Assembly: GCA_041736675.1 (NCBI GenBank) | Contig: JBGSTD010000013.1 | Coordinates: forward strand, 6,447 to 70,446 | Reading direction: 5' to 3' | DNA length: 64,000 bases | Origin: Salaquimonas sp041736675 | GTDB taxonomy: Bacteria; Pseudomonadota; Alphaproteobacteria; Rhizobiales; Rhizobiaceae | Part shown: positions 53,474 to 62,437 of the stretch, in pieces | How the letters are laid out: the number at the start of each line of letters is the position of its first letter | How positions within the stretch are numbered: the stretch's first letter is position 1 | The notes under the pieces: model-generated | Database searches by the model: none | What the model was told of the DNA's origin: nothing | The model's input: only the letters and a program-made list of their open reading frames with translations | Program-made: the position numbers and the translations under genes

Positions 53474-54064
53474 ATGTTTGATCAGCGAGAGAAAATTGCA
53501 CTTTTGATCGACGGTGCAAATCTTTATGCCACTTCAAGGTCGCTGGGTTTTGATATCGATTACAAAAGGATGCTGCGCTATTTCGAAAAGCAGGGATATC
53601 TTATCCGTGCCTATTATTATACCGCGCTGATTGAAGACCAGGAATATTCCTCGATTCGTCCGCTAATAGACTGGCTGGATTATAACGGCTACCGGGTGAT
53701 CACCAAACCGACAAAAGAGTTCACCGACTCGATGGGGCGGCGCAAGCTCAAGGGAAACATGGATATAGAACTGGCAGTTGATTGCATGGAATTGGCAAGC
53801 AGCGTTGACCATTTCGTATTGTTTTCAGGCGATGGCGATTTCAGATATTTGGTTGAAGCGCTGCAAAGAAAGGGCCGCAAGGTCACTGTTGCTTCGACTG
53901 TCACCACCCAACCTTCAATGATTGCCGACGAATTGCGCCGGCAGGCAGACTATTTTCTCGAATTGTCGCAGTTGCGAAAAGAGATCGGCCGCGATCCTTC
54001 CGAGCGCCCCGTGCATGTGCAAAATGTTGCGCAGGAAGACGAGTTTGAAGACGACGAATACTGA
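53474..54064 (+). CDS. NYN-domain protein (LabA/DUF88-like)
   Basis: 196 aa. PIN-like NYN nuclease fold. IALLIDGANLYATSRSLGF gives the first acidic residue, KGNMDIELAVDCMELASSVD the second and VLFSGDGDFRYLVEALQRKG the third, the standard metal-binding trio. A C-terminal acidic tail ends with EDEFEDDEY. RNA cleavage is likely by family but the target is unknown. A DNA glycosylase gene follows after 67 bases on the same strand. Confidence 0.9.
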   Translation: MFDQREKIALLIDGANLYATSRSLGFDIDYKRMLRYFEKQGYLIRAYYYTALIEDQEYSSIRPLIDWLDYNGYRVITKPTKEFTDSMGRRKLKGNMDIELAVDCMELASSVDHFVLFSGDGDFRYLVEALQRKGRKVTVASTVTTQPSMIADELRRQADYFLELSQLRKEIGRDPSERPVHVQNVAQEDEFEDDEY

Positions 54065-54131
54065 GAATGAAAGCTGTGAACGGCTTAACTGCGTATTTGC
54101 CAAAGCGAACTGCAGCTGATTTTGTAAGGCA

Positions 54132-54782
54132 ATGATAACCCCACCCTTTGATCCCGATCATAATTGTCCGCTTTGTCCGCGCCTCGCAGCTTTCCGCAAT
54201 GAATGGCGTATCCTGCAACCCGACTGGCATAACGGGCCGGTTGAAACATGGGCAGCAAAAGGCGGGGATGAAAGCGTGAAAATGCTGATCATCGGCCTTG
54301 CCCCGGGGCTGCGCGGGGCAAACCTCACCGGACGCCCGTTTACCGGCGATTATGCCGGTGATCTTTTGTATGCAACCCTTTTGAAATTCGGTTTTGCAAA
54401 AGGCACCTATAAGGCAATGCCGGATGATGGCATGCAACTTGTTGAATGCGCCATCACCAATGCGGTGCGCTGTGTTCCGCCGCAAAACAAACCGGTGGGT
54501 GGGGAAATCAACAATTGCCGTCCGTTTCTGCTTGCGACACTCGCCCGTTTCCCCAACCTCAAGGCACTCGTGACACTGGGCAAAATTTCCCATGACACAA
54601 CCACGCGGGCGCTGGGCGAGAGAATTGCCGCCCATCCGTTCCGGCATCAGGGACATTATATAATGAGGAAATTCAACGTCTTTGCGAGTTATCACTGCTC
54701 ACGCTACAACACCAATACGAATGTTCTAACGGTCGAAATGTTCGAAAACGTTTTCCGTGATGTCCGAAAATTCCTTGACTGA
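54132..54782 (+). CDS. Uracil-DNA glycosylase, family 5-like
   Basis: 216 aa. Motif 1 GLAPGLRGANLTGRPFTGDY and motif 3 SYHCSRYNTNTNVLT follow the UDGb (family 5) pattern, where Pro-Ser is usually seen; here it is Cys-Ser. Cysteines at CPLCPRL and CAITNAVRC fit the 4Fe-4S cluster of families 4 and 5. Removes uracil or other deaminated bases from DNA. AAGG precedes the ATG. Confidence 0.88.
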   Translation: MITPPFDPDHNCPLCPRLAAFRNEWRILQPDWHNGPVETWAAKGGDESVKMLIIGLAPGLRGANLTGRPFTGDYAGDLLYATLLKFGFAKGTYKAMPDDGMQLVECAITNAVRCVPPQNKPVGGEINNCRPFLLATLARFPNLKALVTLGKISHDTTTRALGERIAAHPFRHQGHYIMRKFNVFASYHCSRYNTNTNVLTVEMFENVFRDVRKFLD

Positions 54783-54794
54783 AGCCAGACGAAA

Positions 54795-54974
54795 TCAGGC
54801 CTTCATCTGCTTTGAAATCACAAACGATGCGATCAGGGCGATCACTGCTCCAAGTCCGACAGCCATGTAAAAATGCATGGGTTCGGATTTACCCATGGTG
54901 AGCATGGCGACGACCAATGCCCCGGTGATTGTTGTAAATGCAATAATGAAAATGGCGGTAACAAGTCTACTCAT
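54795..54974 (-). CDS. Small two-helix membrane protein, 59 aa
   Basis: An excellent ribosome site AGGAGG lies six bases before the ATG at 54974. Two hydrophobic helices (LVTAIFIIAFTTITGALVVA and HFYMAVGLGAVIALIASFVI) flank a short loop MGKSEPM; the end is basic. No family recognised. Convergent with the glycosylase gene. Confidence 0.75.
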   Translation of the reverse strand: MSRLVTAIFIIAFTTITGALVVAMLTMGKSEPMHFYMAVGLGAVIALIASFVISKQMKA

Positions 54975-55055
54975 TTCAGCCTCCTGATTTAACCATTAAA
55001 ATATGCAGTTTTTGCATTATTTTTCATTGATCAGGATCAAGCAACCCGTATTATT

Positions 55056-55679
55056 TCATTCGTCTGTTGCTTTGCGCATCAATTCCGCCAGGATCTGCGC
55101 ACTGTTTGACAATGATGAAGTCTCCACACCATCAGCAGCGCGCAGGCGAACCTCTTCCGTCTTGTTCTGTCCGAGTTTCCAGGTTCCCTGAATGTCGGTG
55201 ACTTCCATTTTGACCGGAACGATCTGGCGCTGCATTTTTCGGTAGATCTCCTGATCCATCTTGTCGGACACCCACGGCTTTTTTGGCAGCAACCGGTTTT
55301 CCATGTTTGCGCTCAGCCGGGAGAGTACGCCGTGAAGTTCGCTATCCGCAAGTCGTGCGAGGGTTCCGCGTAAATGTACGGCAACATAGTTCCAGGTTGG
55401 GACCTGATTTTCAACATCATACCAATCCGGTGAGATATAGCCGTCAGGACCGGACACTGCCAAGACAGCCTTAAGCGGATTTTCCAACTGGCGAACGATT
55501 GGGTTAGATCGAACCAGGTGAGCTTCCAGAAAGTTGCCGTCTTTAGAAAGTTGGAAAGGAATATGACTGAGAAGCGGGCCGATATCGGCATTTACTGACA
55601 AGATGCCAAAGCTGTGCTGGCGGGCAAACTCGATGTTCTTTTCTTTTTCGGTTTTCCGAAAGGCAGGATTTGGATGCAT
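55056..55679 (-). CDS. FMN-binding PaiB-like protein
   Basis: 207 aa, PaiB/FMN-binding negative transcriptional regulator family, with a split-barrel flavin-binding fold. HPNPAFRKTEKEKNIEFARQ is the usual start, PLLSHIPF and EAHLVRSNPIVRQL the substrate-pocket strands, and GPDGYISPDWYD and VPTWNYVAVHLRG are diagnostic. ATG 55679 with AGGAAAG upstream. Despite the family name DNA binding is not shown; a flavin-dependent role is possible. Confidence 0.9.
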   Translation of the reverse strand: MHPNPAFRKTEKEKNIEFARQHSFGILSVNADIGPLLSHIPFQLSKDGNFLEAHLVRSNPIVRQLENPLKAVLAVSGPDGYISPDWYDVENQVPTWNYVAVHLRGTLARLADSELHGVLSRLSANMENRLLPKKPWVSDKMDQEIYRKMQRQIVPVKMEVTDIQGTWKLGQNKTEEVRLRAADGVETSSLSNSAQILAELMRKATDE

Positions 55680-55792
55680 TGTCAGTTCTTTCCTAGTAAC
55701 CCAGAGCGGTATCACTAGATTGTTTTTCAACAGCATCAATTACGAACTTGTTACGAGTACAATCAGATTTCCCGCATGAGGGCTGAAACAGC

Positions 55793-56272
55793 CTATCCCT
55801 TGTCACGGAGCAGCCTGCCCTGCTCACGCTTCCAGTCACGGTCTTTGGCGACTTCGCGCTTGTCATGGTTCTTGCGGCCCTTGGCTAGCGCTATCTGCAA
55901 TTTGGCGCGGCCCTTGTCATTGAAATAGAGCCTGTTGGGGATGATCGTCATGCCATCGCGATTGACCGCCATGGACAGCTTGGCCATCTCCTTTTTCTTC
56001 AGGAGCAGTTTGCGCCGCTGACGCGGATTGTGGTTGAAGCGATTGCCCTCGAGATATTCGGGAATATAGGAATTGATGAGCCATATCTCGCCGTTTTCCT
56101 CCGACGCATAGCTCTCCGCGATCATCGCCTTGCCATTGCGCAAGGATTTGACCTCGGTTCCGGTCAGCACAATACCTGCCTCAAAGCTCTCCACATACTC
56201 GTAATTGTGGCGCGCCTTGCGGTTGTCGGCAATCAGTTTGCCGTTGCTGTCATTTTTCTTCTTTGTGGCCAT
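55793..56272 (-). CDS. smpB: SsrA-binding protein SmpB
   Basis: 159 aa. Partner of tmRNA in ribosome rescue. ADNRKARHNYEYVESFEAGI, LTGTEVKSLRNGKAMIAESY and the positively charged tail HDKREVAKDRDWKREQGR are typical. ATG 56272 gives the normal length; the frame extends to 56308 without similarity. dapA lies upstream, as in many Rhizobiales. Confidence 0.96.
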   Translation of the reverse strand: MATKKKNDSNGKLIADNRKARHNYEYVESFEAGIVLTGTEVKSLRNGKAMIAESYASEENGEIWLINSYIPEYLEGNRFNHNPRQRRKLLLKKKEMAKLSMAVNRDGMTIIPNRLYFNDKGRAKLQIALAKGRKNHDKREVAKDRDWKREQGRLLRDKG

Positions 56273-56348
56273 GGCACTCAATATAAGCAGCAGGGACAGA
56301 TTTTGCATCCCTGCGGCAACATTTTCCGAATTGGGGCTATGAGAACTT

Positions 56349-57230
56349 TCAGTTCACAAGCCCGGCGTGTTTCATGGCAGCGTCGATCGCTTTTTCTGTA
56401 GACGCCTCAATGGTGGTCAGCGGCAGGCGAACCACATTGGAGATCTTTCCCAATTTCGAGAGCGCATATTTTACGCCGGCAAGACCAGGCTCGATGAAAA
56501 TCGCCTTGTGCAGCGGCATCAGGCGATCCTGATACTCAAGGGCCTTGGCATAATCACCTGCGAGCATCGCAGTTTGAAATTCCGAGCAAAGGCGCGGCGC
56601 CACGTTGGAAGTGACCGAGATGGCACCAACACCTCCCTGCGCATTGTAGCCGAGTGCTGTTGCATCTTCGCCCGAAAGCTGGATGAAATCCTTGCCGCAG
56701 GTGATGCGATGTTCGCTCACGCGGTCAAGCTTGGCTGTGGCATCCTTGACGCCGACAATATTCTTGAAGTCATGCGCCAGCCGCCCCATCGTTTCCGGGG
56801 TCATGTCGATGACCGAGCGCGGCGGAATATTGTAGATAAAAATTGGCAGGCTGACCGCTTCGGCCACCGCTTTGTAATGCTCATAGAGTCCGCGCTGTGT
56901 CGGCTTGTTGTAATAAGGCGTGACAACAAGAACCGCATCAGCTCCGGCTTTTTCAGCCTGCTTGGCCAACCTTACCGACTCGGATGTATTATTGGAGCCT
57001 GCCCCGGCAATTACCGGAACCCTGCCCCGCGCTGCCTCGACACACATCGAAACCACGTGGTCATGCTCATCGTGAGAAAGCGTCGGCGACTCGCCCGTGG
57101 TACCAACCGGAACAAGACCATGCGTGCCTTCGGAAATCTGCCATTCGACAAATTCCCTGAACGCCTTCTCATCCACATTTCCTTTGGAATCAAAGGGGGT
57201 GATGAGGGCTGTAAAGGAACCTTTGAACAT
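56349..57230 (-). CDS. dapA: 4-hydroxy-tetrahydrodipicolinate synthase
   Basis: 293 aa, TIM-barrel aldolase that condenses pyruvate with aspartate semialdehyde in lysine and diaminopimelate synthesis. GTTGESPTLSHDEH and VTPYYNKPTQRGLYEHYKAV are family motifs; the catalytic Lys is in IVGVKDATAKLD and the Tyr in IFIYNIPPRSV. ATG 57230; longer frames to 57434 overlap the divergent hydrolase gene. Upstream of smpB. Confidence 0.96.
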   Translation of the reverse strand: MFKGSFTALITPFDSKGNVDEKAFREFVEWQISEGTHGLVPVGTTGESPTLSHDEHDHVVSMCVEAARGRVPVIAGAGSNNTSESVRLAKQAEKAGADAVLVVTPYYNKPTQRGLYEHYKAVAEAVSLPIFIYNIPPRSVIDMTPETMGRLAHDFKNIVGVKDATAKLDRVSEHRITCGKDFIQLSGEDATALGYNAQGGVGAISVTSNVAPRLCSEFQTAMLAGDYAKALEYQDRLMPLHKAIFIEPGLAGVKYALSKLGKISNVVRLPLTTIEASTEKAIDAAMKHAGLVN

Positions 57231-57455
57231 GGCGAAATACTCCGGTAAAAACAAAAGGGCAGTCAATGCATGTACCGCCCGGAACGGCGCGACAATAGCC
57301 ATGAGACGATGGCTCTGCAAGCGCTGCTTTGTGTATTGGTAAAAATGCCGGCGGGCAACACGAAGATTACACATCTGCTTGGTTTTGCATGCAATACCGC
57401 TTATGAAAGGGACCACAATCGTATCGCCGCACATCCACTTTATTCAAGGTTTCTT

Positions 57456-58331
57456 ATGACCGAATGGCAAGAATTCAGATATTCATCAACGGACGGACTG
57501 GCGCTGGCCGGACGCAAATACGGCTGGGAAAATTCAGGCGCACAAGCGGTTGTCTGCCTGCCCGGGCTGTCACGCAACAGCGCTGACTTCCACGAATTGT
57601 CGATGCATCTGGCTTATGGTGCAGAAACAGGATTTCGCATTCTCTGCCTTGACTACCGGGGCAGAGGAAACTCGCAATACGACAAGAACTGGGGAAACTA
57701 CAATGTCCTGCGCGAAGCAGACGATGTCATTCAAGGTGTTGTTGCAGCCGGACTTGAACATGCAACTTTCATTGGAACATCCAGAGGCGGGCTGATCATC
57801 ATGGCGCTGGCGGCCATGAAGCCCGGATTGCTGCAAGCAGTCGTGATGAACGATATTGGCCCTGAAATCGACGGGCCAGGCCTCGTGCGGATCAAGAAAA
57901 TGATCGAGGGAAGCAAGGATCCCGCAAACTGGAAAGAAGCAACTGATGTTGCCAGGCAAATCGGCAAACGCGATTTTCCCAAAAGGGACGATGCTGAATG
58001 GGAGCGCCAGGCTCGCCTGATTTTCAAGGAAGAGGGCAACAAACTGGTGCGCAACTATGACCCGGCTTTGATGAATACCCTCAAAGCCATTGACCTTGAT
58101 GTGCGGTTGCCGACGCTTTGGCCGCAATTCACAGGATTGCGCCAGATACCGCTGATGCTGATCCGCGGAGAGAATACAGATCTCCTTTTGCAAACCACTG
58201 TTGATAAAATGCGTGAAATACATCCGGCGATGGGAGTTATAACAGTTGCCGATCAAGGCCATGCGCCTGATCTTGGCAGTGAGGGTCTGCCTGAAAAGAT
58301 TGCTTCATTCATTATGAAGAACGCGCTTTGA
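57456..58331 (+). CDS. Alpha/beta hydrolase
   Basis: 291 aa. Nucleophile elbow FIGTSRGGLI (G-x-S-x-G), oxyanion strand CLPGLSRNSADFHEL, acid and catalytic histidine near the C-terminus (VADQGHAPDL). AAGGT precedes ATG 57456. Divergent from dapA. Resembles a group of uncharacterised proteobacterial hydrolases; substrate unknown. Confidence 0.88.
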   Translation: MTEWQEFRYSSTDGLALAGRKYGWENSGAQAVVCLPGLSRNSADFHELSMHLAYGAETGFRILCLDYRGRGNSQYDKNWGNYNVLREADDVIQGVVAAGLEHATFIGTSRGGLIIMALAAMKPGLLQAVVMNDIGPEIDGPGLVRIKKMIEGSKDPANWKEATDVARQIGKRDFPKRDDAEWERQARLIFKEEGNKLVRNYDPALMNTLKAIDLDVRLPTLWPQFTGLRQIPLMLIRGENTDLLLQTTVDKMREIHPAMGVITVADQGHAPDLGSEGLPEKIASFIMKNAL

Positions 58332-58378
58332 CTGCAATCACAAAAAGAACAGCCTGATTTCACACTGCACAAACAAAA

Positions 58379-58402
58379 ACCCGCCGAATTGCTTCAGCGG
58401 GT
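58379..58402 (-). terminator. Rho-independent terminator after the HhH gene
   Basis: On the minus strand ACCCGC pairs with GCGGGT around a 12-base loop in which TGAAG/CGG can extend the stem partly, followed by TTTTTG. It lies 22 bases after the HhH gene stop and probably ends the OmpA/32-aa/HhH transcript. Confidence 0.7.
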
Positions 58403-58424
58403 GATTTTCGACAAGGCCGGATTG

Positions 58425-59360
58425 TTATTTCTCGCCGGGCTTTGACCTGCGACTTGTGCCGATCTTGCCCTCTTCTACTCGGCGGGCATGGTCAGTGGTT
58501 CCACCGGCAGCCAGAATCTTCGACTCCTTCACCCAGTTTTCGCGCTCGGGCCGACCCGGGAAACCAATCTCGTTACCGATCCAGGTTTCGTTATCCCTCG
58601 TCCATGAGGCAATTTGGTCAAAGTGATAAATGCCAAGCGCATTGAGTTTCTTCTCGATTGCATTTCCAACGCCGTCAATCAGGGTAAGGTTGTCGCCTTT
58701 GCCTGCGCGCGCCTTTGCAATCACAGACGGCTTTTTGCCCAAATCGCCGACAGAGCCTTTCCCGGTAGAGGATAGAACCTCGCCCTTGTCGACCCGTTTG
58801 GCAAATGCGGTCTGACCACCCTTGGCAAGAACCTTGGCCTGACTGACCCATTCCTCACGCTCGATACGGCCCGGGAATGCGAGGCGCTCGCCCATTTCCT
58901 GCTGGTCCTTTTTGGTCCAGGCAGCAATCTGGGAAAACGCGACAACATCAATCGCATTGAGCCGCGCCTCGTTCTGGCGGCCAATGCCCTTGATGCGCTT
59001 GAGATCATCCTTGACCAAAGGCGCTGCAACTGGTGCTGCTTTTGGAGCAGGCGCCGGCTTTGGAGCAGATACCTTTTTCTTGGCGGGCGCGGCCTTAGGC
59101 TTGCTGACAAGCGGAGCTGCAACCTGCGCCGGTTTTGATGCCGGTTTCGGAGCCAGTTTTTGCGCCGGAACCGGTGGTGGCGGCGGTGCTGGCGGCGTTA
59201 TTCTTGGCGCAACTGCTACCGCTGTTGCGGTAATTGCAGGCGCGGCGGCGCTGGCCTTGGCGGCAGAACCAAACCATTGATGTAGCAGACATCCAAGGAT
59301 GCAGCCCAGAATATAGGCGACAGCCATCAGTAGCAGTGTCTGAAGAGCAAGCATGAGCAT
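58425..59360 (-). CDS. Membrane-anchored protein with two helix-hairpin-helix modules
   Basis: 311 aa. One N-terminal helix (LLLMAVAYILGCILGCLLHQ) is followed by a Pro/Ala/Lys-rich linker (40-115). Two similar modules follow at about 118-185 and 223-290: each opens with an HhH (LKRIKGIGRQNEARLNAI; LTLIDGVGNAIEKKLNAL), then FSQIAAWT/FDQIASWT, then a FPGR...EW/NWV...AKVLA/SKILA segment. This HhH type is known from the 41-kDa NADH-dehydrogenase-linked proteins of alphaproteobacteria. DNA or protein binding is possible. Third gene of the OmpA unit. Confidence 0.8.
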   Translation of the reverse strand: MLMLALQTLLLMAVAYILGCILGCLLHQWFGSAAKASAAAPAITATAVAVAPRITPPAPPPPPVPAQKLAPKPASKPAQVAAPLVSKPKAAPAKKKVSAPKPAPAPKAAPVAAPLVKDDLKRIKGIGRQNEARLNAIDVVAFSQIAAWTKKDQQEMGERLAFPGRIEREEWVSQAKVLAKGGQTAFAKRVDKGEVLSSTGKGSVGDLGKKPSVIAKARAGKGDNLTLIDGVGNAIEKKLNALGIYHFDQIASWTRDNETWIGNEIGFPGRPERENWVKESKILAAGGTTDHARRVEEGKIGTSRRSKPGEK

Positions 59361-59386
59361 GTTGAATTTCTCCTATCTTTCAGACG

Positions 59387-59485
59387 CTATACCGGCTTCT
59401 TTTCGGATGTCACCCAACCGACAAGGAGGCCAATGACGAATGCGATCAGAAGAAACACAATCATTTGTTCAATGAGATACCACAT
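59387..59485 (-). CDS. 32-aa single-pass membrane microprotein
   Basis: Sequence WYLIEQMIVFLLIAFVIGLL follows the initial Met, then VGWVTSEKKPV. One hydrophobic helix with a basic end, so N-out/C-in insertion is likely. GGGG lies about six bases upstream of the ATG. It fills the gap between the OmpA-domain gene (15 bases upstream) and the HhH gene (26 bases downstream), both on the same strand. No family recognised; translation is inferred from position and composition. Confidence 0.55.
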   Translation of the reverse strand: MWYLIEQMIVFLLIAFVIGLLVGWVTSEKKPV

Positions 59486-59500
59486 GGGATTCCCCTTTAG

Positions 59501-62071
59501 TTAACGTGCAACAGTAAATTCGATACGCCGGTTGAGCGCCTTGCCCTCCGGCGTCGAATTGTCTGCGACAGGTTTCGTTTCACCATATCCGGTTGCCTTC
59601 ATCTGGCCAGCTGATATGCCCTTGTTTACCATGTAGACACGCACGGCTTCCGCGCGGTCCCTGCTCAAGGTCAGATTGTAGTCATCACTGCCATCAGAGT
59701 CGGTATGGCCTGCAATCTCGACCACGCCACTGGAGCATTGTGTCAGGATCACCGCTATCCGGTCCAGCAGTTCGAACGAATCAGGCTTGATTACGGCCTT
59801 GTTGGTTTCGAAGCGGATGACATCATTCGCCAGTTCCTGACTCAATTTGTCCTGGCAAACCACGACCGGCTCGACTGCCGGCGGCGCCGGAGCTGTTACA
59901 GGTTCAGGTGTCGGAGCTGTTACAGGCTCTGGTGCCGGAGCTGGTGCAGGCTCAGGTGTTGCCGGCTTTGCCTCAGACAGGACTGTGATGGCGTGCTTGC
60001 CAGTGAAGCCGGACGGGATCGCATTTTCGAAATCAGAGCGAACCGATGCCGCTGCCTCCTCGCTGCTTGCCTCACCCGATACCACCAGCTCTGCTCCTGT
60101 CAGTTCCGCTTTGCCATTGTTGAGGCGGCTGACGGTCTCGATACCCAGTGCTGTCGCAGCAACCATGTCTTTTGGCGCTCCCGAGGCAAGCCCGACATTG
60201 TTGATGACTTCCCGGTCTTGTCCGATAGCTGTCTTGATCCGTGAAAAATTGTCATCGATCAAATCCTGATTCGGTACAAAACCGGCGAGTTCTGCAGGGC
60301 CGTTGTCCATGTTAGAAAAAGACCAGGTGTAAGGGTCTGCAATCGGGCGGGTAATTGTTTCACTCGCCAGCTTCAATCCCTCAGGCAATCCGCCATCGGC
60401 GACCAAAGCGTCATAGTCCGGATTTGTCTTTGCAACACCTTCAAGGCTGTATTGCCCGTCAACAAGGCTTGCCTTGCCGGTTGAAAAACGGCCGGCTTCG
60501 CTGATTGCAAGGGCCGTTGACTTTGCCCAGTCAATTCCACCTGGAGCGCCGTCGGCAATCAGAAGACGATCAACGATGGTCAATCCTGGGTTGGCAGCGG
60601 CCGCAGCATCAAGCGCAGCAGTCTTTTCAGCGTCTGAACTGACATAGCCTTCCAAAACCACTTCTTTTGCATCTGTTGAGGCTGAAAAGACATAAGGGCT
60701 AACTGAAGCAGGCTTGATTTCAGCCACAACAATTTTTCCGTTTGCAGGTATTTCGCCTGCCAGCGCTGCCTTGGCAGTGTCAAAGGCGGACGGAGAAACC
60801 GAAGTGCCTTCGAGACTCAAATCCATTCCAGTCAGCGACGCGGATCCGGTTGAAAAGTTGCCGAGCTGGGCAATGGCGAACCCTGCGAGATTATCAAATC
60901 CATCAGGAGCACCAGCACCCAACTTCAAATTGTCGGTGACCGAACCTTGTGTTGCCGTTTTGGCCGCATCAACAAAGGCAGTCCGTGTTCCTTCATCCGG
61001 GACAAAGCCCTCGAGAACAATTCCGGACGCCGATTTGACAGCAGACAAGGTGTAAGGCGAAATCGCGGGAACACTGATGTCCTGCAGGGCCAGTTTTGCA
61101 CCCGCCGGCATTGAGCCCGACAAAGCGGCACTGACCTTGTCAAAGGCAGGTTTGTCGATTGCCGCGCCCTTGATGCTCAAATCCATGTCGCTGAAGCTGA
61201 CAGTGCCGTTATCAAGGCCTGCCATTTGCGAGATGCCGAAGCTTGCGAGATCGGCAAAGCCGGAAGGCATGCCTGCGCCCAGAACCAGTTTATCAGAAAC
61301 TTCGCCGGAAGTTACTGTTTTTGCAGCAGAAACAATTGTTGAACGGGCATTGTCATCAGGCATAAAACCTTCAAGAACAATGCCTTCGGCTGATTTGGTT
61401 GCAGACAAGGTATAAGGCGAAATGGCTGGAACAGTGATGTCTTGCGAAACCAGCTTGCCTTCTGCCGGCAAGGCACCAGACAAAGCGGCGATGACTGCAT
61501 TATGTGCAGGCAGATCCTTCGCCATACCCTTGATCGAAAAATCAAGTCCCGAAAGGCTTGCCGATCCCTCTTCAAGCATTGCCAATTGCGATATGCCAAA
61601 TCCGGCAAGGTCGCCAAAACCTTCCGGTGCGCCTCTTGCCAGTGCCAGATTGTCAGTAATTTCAGCACCTGGAACAGCTGCCTTTGCCGCTTCAACGAGT
61701 GCGACGCGACCTGCCTCATCAACAACGCTGCCTTCAAGTACAATCTTCTTGTCCGCCTTGGTGATAGACAAGGCAAACGGATCAGCGACCGGCAACAAGG
61801 TTGCAACCGTTTTAGCGACGCGCACATCATAGATGTCATCGGACAATTGAAGCGCCTCGGAAACAGCATCTTCTGATGGAGCTACACCGGAGAGGGTCAA
61901 GTCCCTGCCATCCAGATCAATTTGTGCCCAATCGTAACTGCCGGTCAAATCGGTCATCACTTTTGAATGCAGATCCTGCTCAATAGCACGAGCCTGCATC
62001 AAGAGTGCCAGAACAGTCAGCAACACAGTAGCCAGAATGCCCGGCCAAATCCATTTCTTCCAATTGCACAT
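59501..62071 (-). CDS. OmpA-domain protein with five 120-residue modules
   Basis: 856 aa. An N-terminal anchor helix (ILATVLLTVLALLMQARA) is followed by a short leading BON-like segment (about 48-95). Five modules follow, starting at about residues 97, 217, 337, 457 and 578. Each opens with a D/SPY..S...K..IVLEG strand and contains a L..GAP.GF.DLA-like middle and a S.KG/S.EG strand. The linker 700-735 is Pro/Ala/Glu-rich. The C-terminal OmpA domain (IRFETNKAVIKPDSFELLDR, EIAGHTDSDGSDDYNLTLSR) should bind peptidoglycan. The architecture recalls BON-OmpA proteins such as mycobacterial ArfA, but is longer. First gene of a three-gene unit. Confidence 0.88.
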   Translation of the reverse strand: MCNWKKWIWPGILATVLLTVLALLMQARAIEQDLHSKVMTDLTGSYDWAQIDLDGRDLTLSGVAPSEDAVSEALQLSDDIYDVRVAKTVATLLPVADPFALSITKADKKIVLEGSVVDEAGRVALVEAAKAAVPGAEITDNLALARGAPEGFGDLAGFGISQLAMLEEGSASLSGLDFSIKGMAKDLPAHNAVIAALSGALPAEGKLVSQDITVPAISPYTLSATKSAEGIVLEGFMPDDNARSTIVSAAKTVTSGEVSDKLVLGAGMPSGFADLASFGISQMAGLDNGTVSFSDMDLSIKGAAIDKPAFDKVSAALSGSMPAGAKLALQDISVPAISPYTLSAVKSASGIVLEGFVPDEGTRTAFVDAAKTATQGSVTDNLKLGAGAPDGFDNLAGFAIAQLGNFSTGSASLTGMDLSLEGTSVSPSAFDTAKAALAGEIPANGKIVVAEIKPASVSPYVFSASTDAKEVVLEGYVSSDAEKTAALDAAAAANPGLTIVDRLLIADGAPGGIDWAKSTALAISEAGRFSTGKASLVDGQYSLEGVAKTNPDYDALVADGGLPEGLKLASETITRPIADPYTWSFSNMDNGPAELAGFVPNQDLIDDNFSRIKTAIGQDREVINNVGLASGAPKDMVAATALGIETVSRLNNGKAELTGAELVVSGEASSEEAAASVRSDFENAIPSGFTGKHAITVLSEAKPATPEPAPAPAPEPVTAPTPEPVTAPAPPAVEPVVVCQDKLSQELANDVIRFETNKAVIKPDSFELLDRIAVILTQCSSGVVEIAGHTDSDGSDDYNLTLSRDRAEAVRVYMVNKGISAGQMKATGYGETKPVADNSTPEGKALNRRIEFTVAR

Positions 62072-62371
62072 GAGAACTCCTCACCCGCTTGATGCAATAA
62101 TTGTGACGCAAAGCAGTTATCCCACTGCCAGCCTTATCTACCGTATGTATTGGAAAACAGAACTGATGTCATGGTCAATCTGGGCAAACGAATTATACCC
62201 CGTCCGCCTTTCACCCTTCAGCCACCTGCCCCAAACAAACTACTTCTCACATCATTTTTTGCAGTTATGCAAGTTGTAATAACCTAAGGGAAAGCAAAGA
62301 CAGGGGGTGTCAACAGTTATCACCATGAATTTACAGGCGACGCTCAGAACAGCACAAGTATCAAGCCCAAT
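62072..62371. other. Gap upstream of the OmpA gene, no gene seen
   Basis: About 300 bases between the OmpA gene start and the porin terminator. I see no protein-like frame on either strand (an open stretch at 62037-62279 is mostly antisense to the OmpA start) and no recognisable RNA. It must contain the promoter of the OmpA unit. Confidence 0.5.
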
Positions 62372-62411
62372 AAAAAGGCCCGATCCATCCCATTTCTGGG
62401 GGGACCGGGCC
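62372..62411 (-). terminator. Rho-independent terminator of the porin gene
   Basis: On the minus strand GGCCCGGTCC pairs with GGATCGGGCC (one G-T pair) around a 15-base loop, followed by TTTTTA. It lies 26 bases after the porin stop. An almost identical structure occurs at 63927-63964 after the next porin gene. Confidence 0.85.
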
Positions 62412-62437
62412 TAATTCAATTCAACCTAATCCAAAGA

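Noticed and set aside
53901..54695. 264-aa frame on the minus strand opposite the glycosylase and NYN genes
   Set aside because: Antisense to two genes with clear motifs; no signal or domain.
56367..57248. 293-aa frame on the plus strand opposite dapA
   Set aside because: Exactly mirrors dapA, with Arg/Cys/His-rich composition typical of antisense frames.
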